Source of the DNA: Plutella xylostella
Lineage: Eukaryota > Arthropoda > Insecta > Lepidoptera > Plutellidae
Length of the DNA: 64,000 nucleotides
Direction of reading: 5' to 3'
Assembly (NCBI RefSeq): GCF_932276165.1
Contig: NC_063982.1
Coordinates: 4,915,501-4,979,500, forward strand
Positions within the stretch are counted from its first letter, which is position 1. Every line of letters begins with the position of its first letter. Below the pieces are notes generated by a model, which searched no databases, was not told where the DNA came from, and worked only from the letters and a program-made list of their open reading frames with translations. The position numbers and the translations under genes are program-made. Shown here one piece after another: positions 34,800 to 45,821 of the stretch.

Positions 34800-35375
34800 T
34801 TACTGGTTATATGAGACAGTGCCGAAGAGGGTTCGATTCCCGGCCGCGGCTATCACTAAACAGCCACCTATTAAGTCTATCTGTGTATGTATAAGATTTA
34901 TTATCTGAATATTCGAAATTCCTTATGTTTAAATTACAACAAAGTGGTATATTTACTAGCATCTTGTAATAAATTAATAACAGTAACCCAAAAATTTTGC
35001 TTCACTTTTTATATAGGTATTATGTATATGTCTTAGGTAGGTAGGTACGCATTATATTTTGAAAAAATATATATGCCACTACGCCACAGAATTCAGTGAA
35101 AAAATATTTTTTTACGATTTGTATTGAAAGAGTCAATAAATTCAGACAAAGACTCAATTTCAATCAAATATTTTCTGAGCCAATGTTGACTTACTCGGAT
35201 TTTTGTGAATTGATAGGATTTTTTGTATAAAAACTTACTTGATACCGCAATATTAAAAGTCTGCTGAAAATCTGATATGAAAAATCTATTGATCTAATTT
35301 TGAAATCAATATAAAATTGGTATTTAATCTAGGTACATAGATAGTTCAATATATTAATTCAGAATATAAAATAGT
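34800..35375. other. SINE head fragment and AT-rich DNA
   Basis: 34820-34850 contains AGGGTTCGATTCCCGGCCGC, a tRNA-type B box of a degraded SINE. A B box on the opposite strand lies near 34302-34320. The rest is featureless. Confidence 0.4.
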
Positions 35376-35600
35376 GCCGAGAAACCGATGATCGGTGGGG
35401 TAAAGAAGTTCTCTAGCGCAGACTACGAAACGAACTGGCAAGCGTAGCGTGGGACGCCCTCAGGCCCGCTGGACCGACGGACTTAGACGAGTAGTCGATA
35501 GTGGCTGAATGAGGAAGGCCGATGATAGAGTGTTGTGGCGCTCCTTGGGAGAGGCCTATGTCCAGCAGTGTATGATTACGGGCTTATGATGATGATGGTT
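35376..35600 (+). repeat. RTE-like LINE 3' end with (TGATGA) tail
   Basis: Same C-terminal coding segment as 7915-8500 (TGGGAGAGGCCTATGTCCAG) and the same GATGATGATGG tail, with point mutations and a small deletion. 5'-truncated. Confidence 0.7.
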
Positions 35601-35709
35601 ATAAAATTAGATGAGGAATACCTAAATCTAGTATTATAGTTACATACATCCATAGTGACTAAGTGAATGCAGTTTCATGCCCATTTCATTCAGTATCCTA
35701 ATCCTAATC

Positions 35710-35711
<2 letters not shown>

Positions 35712-35760
<49 letters not shown>

Positions 35761-35775
35761 ATGCGAAAGTAACTG

Positions 35776-35810
<35 letters not shown>

Positions 35811-35956
35811 TACTCTTCCACGCCAAAACTACTGGACGGATTTGAATTAAATTTAGTATACGGTGTAGACCCTGAGAATGAACATAGGCTACTTTTTATC
35901 CCGGAATTCCCACAGGAAAACTTTTTAAGGCGAAGCGAAGCGCGCGGGAACAGCTA
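35712..35956 (+). mobile_element. Lep1-like non-autonomous Helitron with (TA)n and (GTCT)n
   Basis: After a long (TA)n run (about 35716-35755) come TATAAATGCGAAAGTAACTG, an (GTCT)n block, CGCCAAAACTACTGGACGG, TACTTTTTATCCCGGAATTC and the end GGAACAGCTAG|T. The CTAG end before T fits the Helitron CTRR rule. Close relatives lie at 42059-42269 and around the provirus at 45320/59777. Confidence 0.75.
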
Positions 35957-36417
35957 GTAAAATATAAAACTAAATCGCAGGAATTACACAAAGCACCAAT
36001 AAAGATGAATGGCCATTTCTCTATGGCGCCATGACCCGCCATTGCTGAAATTGCCAGCCATTGATAAAAAATATACTAATGTGTAGCCCATGGCTACAGT
36101 ATATCCTGGTGTACATTTTATTATTATGAGGCATGGGGGAACGAAGATATAGGTGCTGAAAGATCAACCCCCAAATTCATAGAGTTTTTGACACATTACA
36201 ATAGGTTTAAAAATTACGCTGTCACATACAAACCTTTTCACTGACGTCGTGTGAATCAAAGTGAATTTTAACGTTGTTGTAAATTTACAATACGTTCTAT
36301 GAATTTGAGGGCAAGTCTTTGTACTGACTAGATGTTTCCCTCATACTAAGTTTTTTTTTAAACGTGGTTATGATTTTTTAAAATATTTTTCCCTCATTTA
36401 GAACACTTATATCATTG
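35957..36417. other. Intergenic; no gene seen
   Basis: AT-rich; no supported feature. Confidence 0.35.
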
Positions 36418-37955
36418 AGGGCGGATTCGACCAACGTCGAGTAACTTTTTACTCACGAGTAAAGTACCAGTTACTCGCGAGTAAGCAGATTTTGCATTCT
36501 ACCAAACCTGAAACCAAGATAACTAGCTTATCCCAAGAATAAAATGTTATACCGCCAAAATTGACCGTGTAACGAGCTTATCCGAGAGTAATTTTGTAAT
36601 GGCGGCGGCACATCAGCTGATTAGAAAACCGTCATAATGACATATAAACACATCTGTCAAAACATAAACAAAAGTACAGTGAAACTATTAATTCATGAAA
36701 TTAATGTTTGAGGAACTAAAATTTTCAGGAGCCTGGCACCATTGGAAAAGAAACATAAAAGTCATAACAATTGTTTATGGAAGTTGGCGGTTGGCTGTTT
36801 TTTCAATTTTCTTATTAATTATTAGGATAATCTAGATAAAAACAACTATTTACGCTTGTTTGCAATTAGGAAGAAGAAGAAAATTATTCGTAGCCAAGCT
36901 AGGGAAGTTATTTATCGAGTTTATATACAATGTTTAGCGGAACATGAAGCTGAACACATTTTGTCGAATTTGGAGGATGTTTACGCTCGTACAGCATCTA
37001 TGACGGGTATGTAACATTGTACAAATTGTAATAATTCATTTTTTATTAGTACCAACGCTTCATTTATCGATAAACCTAGGTTTAGAGCCCAAGTCGATCA
37101 TTGTTTACATACCACTGATTGTAGGTTTCATCTGGTTTCAGTTGAGTCAAACCTTAACATTTTGATACTTGAAGATATATTTTTTGTTTACTTTCTAAAT
37201 TCACATTGTGTGAATTTGGGGGGCATTGTGTAACACAAAAATATTTTTTTATTTTATTTTATAGTTGTATCGGACCAGCGTGCCAAAGAGGGCAAAATAT
37301 GGAATATTTCTAAATCCTGGAAGAAACAGAACTGGCTGTCCAAAAAGAGAAATTGATGTATTTACTATGTGTGCCCTTCGTCAACAGATCCAGTTTTTTT
37401 ATACACTTGTTTATTGTGTATTTTAATAACGTTATTTAAATAAATATTTATTGGTTTCACTATTAACCTTCATACTAACACCTTCTAGCTTGTATAAGAG
37501 CATTTTTGTGGATGGTAAGTTGTTTTTAAAATACATAAATAGGTAAGTAGTTTACAGGCAAAATTTCAAGTATCAAAGTCAGTTATGTTTCGCTATATAG
37601 GGTTGCTACATGAGAGATAGCAGTGCCCTCATTTAATTTCAGGACTTTATAGTTTCACTGTACGTTAAAAGGCAAAGTCTCAGAATAACAACAGCGAATA
37701 AAATATTAAAACATAAACAATTTCATGCTTTTATAATCCATTCAAACTAAGTTGGCATGTCATTTCTATTGCATGCTTTGAAACGCAGCTATTTTTATTT
37801 TAGTTGCATTACAGTTTCGTTCGTCGTTCATTCAATTTAATCATGGTATAACTTGGTAGAATGCAAATGTACTTATCCTAGATATTTACTCGCGTATAAT
37901 TTTAATTCCGGTATAGTTATTCTCGTGTAACGTGATGTTTGGACTAATTCACCCT
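36418..37955 (+). mobile_element. Degenerate DNA transposon with N-terminal transposase remnant
   Basis: Inverted ends AGGGCGGATTCGACCAAC and (- strand) AGGGTGAATTAGTCCAAAC, plus matching inner segments TTTACTCGCG and TTGCATTCTACCAA. Inside, on the + strand, 36867-37007 reads RSQAREVIYRVYIQ...ARTASMTG, and 37264-37429 contains LNPGRNRTGCPKREID and CALRQQIQFFY. This pattern resembles the helix-turn-helix N-terminus of insect Tc1/mariner- or IS630-related transposases. A possible intron (GTATGT...TATAG) separates the parts and a frameshift breaks the second. The catalytic domain is gone, so it is a dead, internally deleted copy. Confidence 0.55.
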
Positions 37956-38591
37956 GAATAAAAATAGGTTTGGTTAGTGGCTGCAAAGCGGGTCAGATTT
38001 GGCCATTCTCATTTACAGCTTTAATACTTAGGTGCCAAAAATCAACCATAAACTACATCGCCCGAATAAAATTACCTATCTTAATTAAATACTGATTTGA
38101 GCAATATAAAAGTACCTATATAAGTACCTCAATTGACATAGTGGCTTGTTATCAGTTTATTATAATGATATTATCGAGAAATTAATAAACCACCACTATC
38201 ATGGTTATTGGTTAGGCGCGTGCTCGCCACGCGTTTGAATTTATTATCGAGTTAGATTATTCAGTGACATTATACAGGGTGTTGGAAAAATTGTATTATA
38301 AGCCAAAAAGAGTTCATAAAAGGGTGTTATTATTTTAACTTTCATATTTTTCCTATCACGTAGGTACTAAGGTCCTTTCTTGGTTTTAAGTGTGATTTGT
38401 CAGTTATGACATTGTTGGTTCAATCGCAAAAAAGTAAAATCATTATATGTACGCGTCTTTTCGTCATCTTTGTCGAAATTGTTATTTATTTGGGTTTATT
38501 CCTTTGTATTCAATTCACATCCTTTATAAATTCACTTGTCTTTAATTATATAAATTATCGCTTGTAAAGTAACATTAACTTTCTTTCACAG
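37956..38591 (+). other. Upstream intron or 5' flank of the MNX gene
   Basis: AT-rich. TATACAGGGTGTTGG at 38274 is a lone end of the ACAGGGTGT repeat type. It ends in a good pyrimidine-rich acceptor, TTTCTTTCACAG, at 38591, implying an untranslated exon further upstream. Confidence 0.5.
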
Positions 38592-39704
38592 GACACCGAA
38601 TGGAGTAACTCCTAAACGACCATACACAACCAACTGACCATGTCATCCCAAGTGTTGCACCAATCTCTATACCGGCGGGAGACCCCCGAACCAGACAAAC
38701 CTCTAGACATTGAAGAAACTGAAAGCCGATCAAACAGCCCCAACGAAAACCCGACCAATTTAAAATACTACAACAGACCCGACGACGAGAAAACCGTTTT
38801 GACAACCAAAAAGTCGTTTTGCATCGACGCGCTATTATCCAAACAAATTGAAGAGTCGCCGACCTTGCAAGAGAAAATGACTCAGCAGAAATACTTAGCG
38901 TACATCCAGCAGAAGAATTTCATACCGAGATATCAGAATACGGACGAAAATTATGACACACAGATTGAGTCGAATACCATAGACAAACTTCGCAGTTTCG
39001 AGAATGAAGGTCAGAGGTATGAGGAGCAAAGAGGTGATAGTCCCAGGTCTGGTGGGAGTACGCCGAGGAGTGGAAGTCCTGGGTCTGACAGGTCTGGTGG
39101 TAGCTACAGTCCCCCCATTTCACCAGGAGTCGAGGGGGGTCAGGAGTGCGACAATTATAGGCCGGGTAAGTGTGTTTATCAACCTATAAAGGAATCACCC
39201 TTTCTTAAATGTGCTTATTGAATTGTAACAGTATTTTCGGTCCCACTCCACATTGAATTTTGATTATCATAATGCCATACGCCTACGAGATAGCTACGAA
39301 GAATAATATCAAATGCCTTCTGTCTTTTCCGTCACCCCTTTTTAACCCGACGAAAAAGAGGCGCGTTATAAGTTAACGTGTCTATGTATCTGTACATATG
39401 TTTATCTGTATATCTCGCTATGGTAGCGTAGCTCCCAAACAGCTCCACCTTCGATTTCCTTTTTTAAGCTAACCCTCACATTACTACCCCCCTTCTCCTC
39501 CACCAGGTATAATCCCGAAGCCCGGGCTCCTACCGCAACCACAACAGTTCCAGCCGCCCATGTTCAGCTACCCGCCCATGCCGGTGGGCGGCGGGATGCC
39601 GTCCGCTTTCCACCACCCGGGCGAGCGAGCCGCCCTGCATCACATGCAGCTGGAGTGGCTGGCCAGGACTGGGATGCTGTATCATCGGATTCCGGAGCTG
39701 GCTG
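38592..39704 (+). CDS. exex: MNX-class homeobox protein (exex/HB9 family), first two coding exons
   Basis: Coding starts at the ATG at 38640, after a 48-nt 5' UTR that follows an AG acceptor at 38591 and carries a short ATGGAGTAA upstream frame. Exons are 38640-39165 and 39507-39704, joined in phase (1/2), giving 241 residues. MNX/HB9 proteins are motor-neuron and pancreas homeodomain repressors. Three family marks are visible: KSFCIDALLSKQ near residue 60, matching the N-terminal FRIDALL repressor-type motif; IIPKPGLLPQ at the start of exon 2, like LLPKPGFL in vertebrate MNX1; and LEWLARTGMLYHRIPELAG just before the second donor, the block that precedes the homeodomain. A Ser/Gly/Pro-rich linker (about residues 125-170) lies between. 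The homeodomain exon was not found up to 64000. Identity rests on motifs recalled from the family. Confidence 0.8.
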
Positions 39705-41018
39705 GTGAGTGTTTTTTCTTTATTCAAAGGTTGTCTGTAAGAGATTGATTTGTAACGAAGACCAGATACACACGCGATGCAAATGCTGAGGTTTAAGGGT
39801 GTTTTTAATATCATGCAGATTCCATCAACGACGCGGGATTTCCCCGCACGTATTTATTGTAATGCGTGGAATATGCACGAGGGACGCGGGAAAACCATAA
39901 TTTATCAATCATAATTTATTTCAATAATCAATCAAAAATCAAAATCAAATCATTTACATACGGTGGTGTAAGTTTAATGTTTCTGTATGTCTGTGTATCT
40001 ATCGGTGATAGCATATATCTAATAAACAGATAAATTGATTTTCACCGAGTATAAATAACCCACATTTTATCAGAATCAGCTTAGCTCTTGAGAAAAAAGC
40101 TAGCATTACGTATTTGATTATCAAGTTACAAAGCCATCTAAAGAAACCTTCATACACAAACCGCGATATACCCTACCACCTTACACCTAGGGTGCAGGCA
40201 CCAATAGCTGACATGTGTTGACAAATACACTGACTACGAGTAGGGTGCATGTGCAAACATTGACACCGGCAGTGCGAACCTGTCAATCTGTAGGGTGGCT
40301 TTTGGATGTCCATTCTCTTTGTGATTGTGAAATTAAGCTCGATTCAAAAGTTTTGCAGGTTGATGCATTGAAATTTGGAAAGTTCTTAATTTAAAAAAAA
40401 CTTATATTTACCTTATTCTTGTAACTGTGTCGATCTTTCGTCAGCATTTTAACAGAACTATAATTTACCTTTAAGCTAAGCGTCCACCTTTCGGCCCCGT
40501 ACGCAACGGACGCATCGCATTCAGTATAGAAATTCACACAAGTGCGTCCACTTCATCGGCATTTCCAACGCCGTTTCTCCATACATTTATGACAATCCGT
40601 TTGGTGCGATTCGTACGATACCGATGTGGACGTTTACCTTTTAATAATAATAATAAATAATAATATAATCTTTATTTGCACACCAAAAAGAAAAAAAACA
40701 TTACAAAATCAAAATTAATTTAACAAAATGAACAAATGGCGGTCTTATCGCTAAGAGAGATCTCTTGCAGACAACCTTTGGATGGACGGAGAGAAGACGT
40801 TGGATAGGGCATTCTGGTGTTAGGTAAATAAATATTTAAGGATATACCATTTTACATTCATATTTTCTCATGCATGTTTTTCATGCTGGTTGCTGGTATC
40901 TCTTATATTGATTGACATTCTGATATAAATTGACATGTTAACTTCAAATTAACTCAACTTATCTATTTGACAAGTTTACTTTAACTATGCGTGACATTTT
41001 GTAAATATTTCGATTAAA
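39705..41018 (+). other. Start of the long MNX intron
   Basis: GT donor at 39705. Contains a dispersed repeat at 40478-40640 and a LINE-tail-like repeat at about 40645-40800; otherwise unique sequence. No homeobox motif (for example KIWFQNRR) could be read here. Confidence 0.5.
40478..40640. repeat. Dispersed repeat, copy 3 of the CGGACGCATCGCATTCAGTA family
   Basis: Bounded by AAGCGTCCACC and GTGGACGTTTACC, showing the inverted ends best. The interior matches copies at 28793 and 30640. Confidence 0.75.
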
Positions 41019-41166
41019 GGGCCAGTTTTTTGATCCCTAGTTAACTCAACCATTGGTCAAAAATGCCTGCCATTAGTTAAAAACCAACAAAATTCGTATG
41101 CAGCTGTCATGTTTGACAAGTGACTTGACTAATGGTAAAGTTGACCACGGATCAAAAAACTCGGCC
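41019..41166. mobile_element. Hairpin MITE (GGGCCAGTTTTTTGATCC)
   Basis: Left GGGCCAGTTTTTTGATCC, right GGATCAAAAAACTCGGCC, with further inner complementarity (TAGTTAACTCAACCATTGGTC with GACTAATGGTAAAGTTGACCA, partly). About 148 bp, flanked by TAA-like bases. Confidence 0.75.
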
Positions 41167-42058
41167 TAAATCGACTTCAAGTTACTTGTTCAAACTTATA
41201 ATGAGTAAAAGTAAAATAAAACAACATTATTTTTGGGAAAACTCTACCTATTCTTTGGAAATCATAATTGTCATAAGTACAGTGTTGCAAATGGTATATG
41301 TAAGAAGTCAAACAACTTGGAAGGTCATTTTTAATAACTTATGTTCAACGACTTTTAAGAATAAATGTATGTATCTAGAATTCTAGAACATAGTATTAGG
41401 CTGACCACTTTTGCAATAAAAGATACTTCGTAGCAAAATAAAACATTTTTTGACAATATTACTAGAAAACCTGTAAGCGTTAACTATTTAAATAGCGCAT
41501 TCAGGGGGTGTCGTTAATACCGGCTAATCACATTTGCGCATATGTCCACCAAACGCCACTTTACCCTACGAGCGCCCTTATTCCCGAGACATAGAGTTCA
41601 AAATCGCTAGAGCTTTTAACCGTTAAATGGATGGGGTGTTTTTGACCCCATTTTATTTCTGGTTGTTTGTAATTATGATTACAGTTAAACGCTTCAATAG
41701 TTTTGGCTAATTGGCTGGATTAAGTTTCGGGATAAATATAATTGTTGTTTGGGGTACATTTGTCACCGTGTTTAGATTTTAATTGGGGTTCGCTGTTTAT
41801 AGCTGGGGTAGTGCTGACTGTTGTGTCCTCGGTCTTGGGTTCAAATGCCGGCCGGGAAAGATAATTCTTAATTTTATCCTATCGCAGGCAGGATAGTGTA
41901 CGAAAGCTCCTTTTTTTATACAACACAGGATTATACAGGACACAAATTTATCGTCCGCATTTTGTTTACTTGATAGTAAACCAAGATAAACGTTTTAAGT
42001 TCAACATAATAACACCAACGAAAAAAGTCACAAATCTTCTAACCGAAATAATTCTAAC

Positions 42059-42084
42059 TAATATTATAAATGCGAAAGTAACTG

Positions 42085-42119
<35 letters not shown>

Positions 42120-42269
42120 TACTCTTTCACGCCAAAACTACTAAACGGATTTGAATGAAATTTGGTATACATACGGTCTAGACCCTGGGAAAGAACATAG
42201 GCTACTTTTTATCCCGGAATTCCCACGGGAAAACTTTTTAAGGCGAAGCGAAGCGCGCGGGTACAGCTA
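42059..42269 (+). mobile_element. Lep1-like non-autonomous Helitron
   Basis: Same order of blocks as 35712-35956: ATTATAAATGCGAAAGTAAC, (GTCT)n, CGCCAAAACTACTAAACGG, GAAATTTGGTATACATACGG, TACTTTTTATCCCGGAATTC and the end GGTACAGCTA|T. Short open frames inside are by-products. Confidence 0.75.
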
Positions 42270-43301
42270 TTCAAAATAAGAGCTCAGTTAGAAAGGGAGC
42301 TGTCATTTTGTCGGGTAGTTTTTTTTGCACTGACACTCCCGGAAAGAGTACAAAGCATGACTGTGCTACCACAAAAAACTTTAAACACTGTTTAGCAAGT
42401 GTTTAAAACGAAATTTGACAGATTTTGTAGGCGTTTGACAGCGCTAAACACCAGTTAAATACTGTCTAAGTTTTTGTGGTAAGGCCCTGAGTGTTTCTTC
42501 AATTGATAGGACATAGGCTTCTTGATGTAAGTAAAATATACATGTTTCCTAAATTCGTTAATTTATTTTCTTCCTATTAATAACTATACATATCCTCCAA
42601 TATTAAAATGCAACATAAATGAGTAATTTCTTATACATATTTAATGTAATTAGGCCTACATTTCGTATAAACGGGGGTTCGGGGCCATTTTATCATTCCC
42701 CTATTAGATGTTAGGATAGTGTGGAGATGGCTCTTACAGTAAGAGTGAATTGGAAAAACCAATTTAAATGTTATTTAAAAATATTGAAGATAAAATAAAT
42801 TATTACAGAGGCGAATGCTAATAGTATTATCTACAGTTATGAGATGTCGTAATGAAGAACAGTGCGATAGGCTAAGAGGTTATGTTAAGAATTTGGACTT
42901 ATACAATTCATAAAAAACGTATTATTATGACGCATATTTTGTGATTTTCCACATGTACATTTCACAATTTAAGTGAAAATATTCGATTGGCGATGTGATA
43001 AATTGATAATAAAGATATTTTTCAGATGAACTGACTAAGTACTTAAATGATGATATTCCAATAACAATTTTCAGATAAAAAAATGGACCAACCATGTGAT
43101 CACTCAAAATTGATCTCTGAGTACCTATAGGTAGGTAGGTAGATAAGATATAAAAGATCGATTGTGATCTATCTAAAGATTTGAAACATGTATTTGTTTC
43201 AACATTACTCTAAAAGACTGCAATCTTATCTTAACTCAGGAGTTAATACCTACTTTTCTCGGTAATGATTAACAAGCCAATCATGTACACTGCATTTAGT
43301 G
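42270..43301. other. MNX intron, possible old MITE at 42360-42490
   Basis: CTACCACAAAAACTTTAAACACTG-like sequence and CAGTTAAATACTGTCTAAGTTTTTGTGGTA form inverted segments around 42367-42481, probably an old hairpin element. The rest is AT-rich. Confidence 0.4.
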
Positions 43302-43455
43302 CCATTTTCGTCACAGTGGGTTAGAGCATAACCAGGGATTATTGCTTGACTTTTAACACATCTGTCAAGAATTTAATATAGAGATGACGTATTATTGATC
43401 AACCTTTCCCTGGTAACGATCTAACCGACTTTGGAGAAGTTGGAGCTAGTATTGT
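43302..43455. repeat. Dispersed repeat, inverted relative of 34594-34735
   Basis: Reverse complement of the 34594 repeat, sharing GGATTATTGCTTGACTTTT and GTTAGAGCATAACCAGG-type blocks. Probably a MITE of about 150 bp. Confidence 0.65.
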
Positions 43456-43589
43456 AGCATTTAACCAGTATTTATCTGTAGTTACCTCAGAGGTAGACAA
43501 AATAATAAGTCTACTCTATATAAAAAAAAAAAATCTTATTATTTTATTGTTTTTTTTTCTTATTAAAGATCTCTCTCCACACTAACCTG

Positions 43590-43830
43590 CCAGCTGGTCC
43601 CCTATTTGTCAAACTCTCGGCATGTTGGTTAACAGTTTATGGCCGACAATCATTGCCGTTAACTTTATGGCCCGTCCATATGGCACCTGCAGGCTCTCTT
43701 CCAGATGCTAATAGGTCACCTAGACTGCCCAAGGCCGTTTACAGAAAGAAAAGCAGGAAACTTATAAGGGGCTTACTTTTCCATAGGTTGCCGAACCAGC
43801 GCTGATAAGCGCGGGATAATTGTCATATTT
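43590..43830. promoter_or_regulatory. Candidate enhancer in the MNX intron
   Basis: A repeat-free, GC-balanced block with densely packed factor-type sites: E boxes CAGCTG and CACCTG, two Hox/Cdx-like TTTATGGCC motifs (about 43637 and 43665) around CAATCATTGCCG, and GATAAG near 43804. It stands out from AT-rich, transposon-laden flanks in the intron of a developmental regulator. A second unique stretch lies at 44040-44200 (CGACGTGTCGTCGTAATGAC). Conservation is not known to me. Confidence 0.35.
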
Positions 43831-44229
43831 TTTTTAAATTCTGTTGTTGTACCGTATACAGAAACAATTTATCAAAATCTTGGTAATACACCGTCGTTTT
43901 ATAAAGTCGCTTTGTCAAAACATGCCATCAAATTACTCAAAAATCAATAACAACAAAATTTATAAATATTGCATTCAACAACAACAGATGATCGAATTCA
44001 ATAAAGTGCAATAAAACATAAACACTTACAATAATTGACCCCATCGAGCTAACCCTCTATGGCGACGTGTCGTCGTAATGACCCCAATAAATATTAAATA
44101 AAAACCATTTAGCATTCTGCGATAAAAGTTCCAACCCTCGCCTGGTGAAGTGTTAGATTGATACACACATTACGTATGGTGGCCTGATGGGCCCTAATTT
44201 ATATTGCAGGTTATAAATTTCTCGCGTAA

Positions 44230-45319
44230 TTAGACTAGTTTTGATATTTTGAAAGGAATCGGTTATTAATTTTCATTGAATTAGAGTTAAACGTGCCAAT
44301 TTTAATGATACAATAGTTGGCCCTGCTAAAACTAAGATAATTACGAGATGAAAGTAATGCTGTGTTTCGATAATTATTTGTAATCTTATCTAAAGTAACA
44401 CTTAAACTTACTATAATAATATAAAGGTAGACTGGAAGAAATCGCGTTAAGGCTATAAGTCCGCCTTTGTTTACATAGACTGTCAACCTGTAATTATCTG
44501 TACCTACTTTGTATGTTTCTATGTGTATGCAATAAAGAGTTTAAATAATAATCCTAGTCCAAAGTATTCTAATTTAAAACATTTCGGTTTCGCAAAATTA
44601 GACCAATTCATTTTACAACCCTAAACAAAGTTTCAACTTTCAACGATTCCATAGACAAATAAAAACTTTTTTTCACAAATTAGGTGCTTTATGGTACAAG
44701 TTTCGGTGCTCTTTGGACAAATTGCGAGTAAGGGGGGAGAAGAGGGGAGAAATGGACCCATTTGTAAGCCGTGTAGCGGCAATTGTCATGGATTTATCTT
44801 TTTTTTGGGGTTGCGCGGCGTAAATTGATTAAAACTCTTTGGGTTAGTAGTTGACCGTTTTGGTGACGGTGAAGATTTCCATCAATCTTTTAGACATTAT
44901 TTAAAAACATGACTTTACAGTTCACACTATATTTTCAAGGTACTTATACTTATTTTCTTTTATGCTGAAAGTTATGAGTCCATATAATGTATTCCGTAAC
45001 ACTATCTCAATGCAATTTTGAGTATATAGTACATTGTACTGTAGCTACATATGCATATATTTACCTACGGTATATAAATATCTGCAACAGAACTCGACTA
45101 ATAAATCCCATGGCTTCGCTCTTGACCATATTCCCCCCGAATAGTTGACAAATTCTGTGACAGGTGCCCAAAATGTTTTGGCAATACTTTTTATGATTAT
45201 TCAAATAATGGTTGGACATTTTTATCAGATGGTGGTCTTTTTTACCCCAAGTGTTTTGTAGTGTTATCTTAATCTGCTGGTTGTTAATATCGAAGATCTG
45301 TCTTTGAATCTTTTTTCAT
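44230..45319. other. MNX intron, unique AT-rich sequence
   Basis: Contains 44560-44860, partly conserved-looking unique sequence (TAGCGGCAATTGTCATGGAT near 44772). No coding feature. Confidence 0.35.
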
Positions 45320-45371
45320 GGCTAGATACCTACATTTAGATGAAATTTGGTATTTAGGAAGCCACTCATAC
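45320..45371 (+). mobile_element. Left half of a Lep1-like Helitron fragment split by the provirus
   Basis: Ends GATGAAATTTGGTATTTAGG then CACTCATAC; the Helitron reading resumes after the provirus at 59777 (CATACTTTAAGGCTACTTTT, then TATCCCGGAATTCCC). The CATAC is the provirus target duplication. Confidence 0.7.
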
Positions 45372-45608
45372 TGTTCGGGTACTAGCCGATGATGATAGAT
45401 TGTTGATAAATGATAAAACTGTATGTATAAGTTTACCGGAGTTTATTGGGAGAAATAATTACTTGATACTATTTCTAAATGATAATGAGTGACGCGCGAC
45501 GTGATTGATGTCTACAAACGTACTGAAAGTAATGAAATTAGGTTAAAGTGTAAAATGATGATGCGGCGAAATGATGTGCTGTTGCTGTGTGCGTGCCTTG
45601 CCCGTACA
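45372..45608 (-). repeat. 3' LTR of the BEL/Pao provirus
   Basis: 237 bp, on the + strand starting TGTTCGGGTACTAGCC and ending TTGCCCGTACA. Matches 59540-59776 with one visible substitution. It is the 3' LTR because the genes read on the - strand. Confidence 0.9.
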
Positions 45609-45821
45609 TGCTCCCGGGGGCGGAATAGGAGAGAGAAAGTGATTTGATGACCTTACTCTAACATGGTGATTGACAAACATCTTTAAAGTTAAAATATATT
45701 TTACTTGATTTCCTAGTTTAACTCAAACGATTATATATTCTATTCTTATTTGAAATTAATATAAAGTAATTCCCAGATTAGTTTATCTATTTCTAAATAA
45801 GTACTAAATATGATAAAGTCT

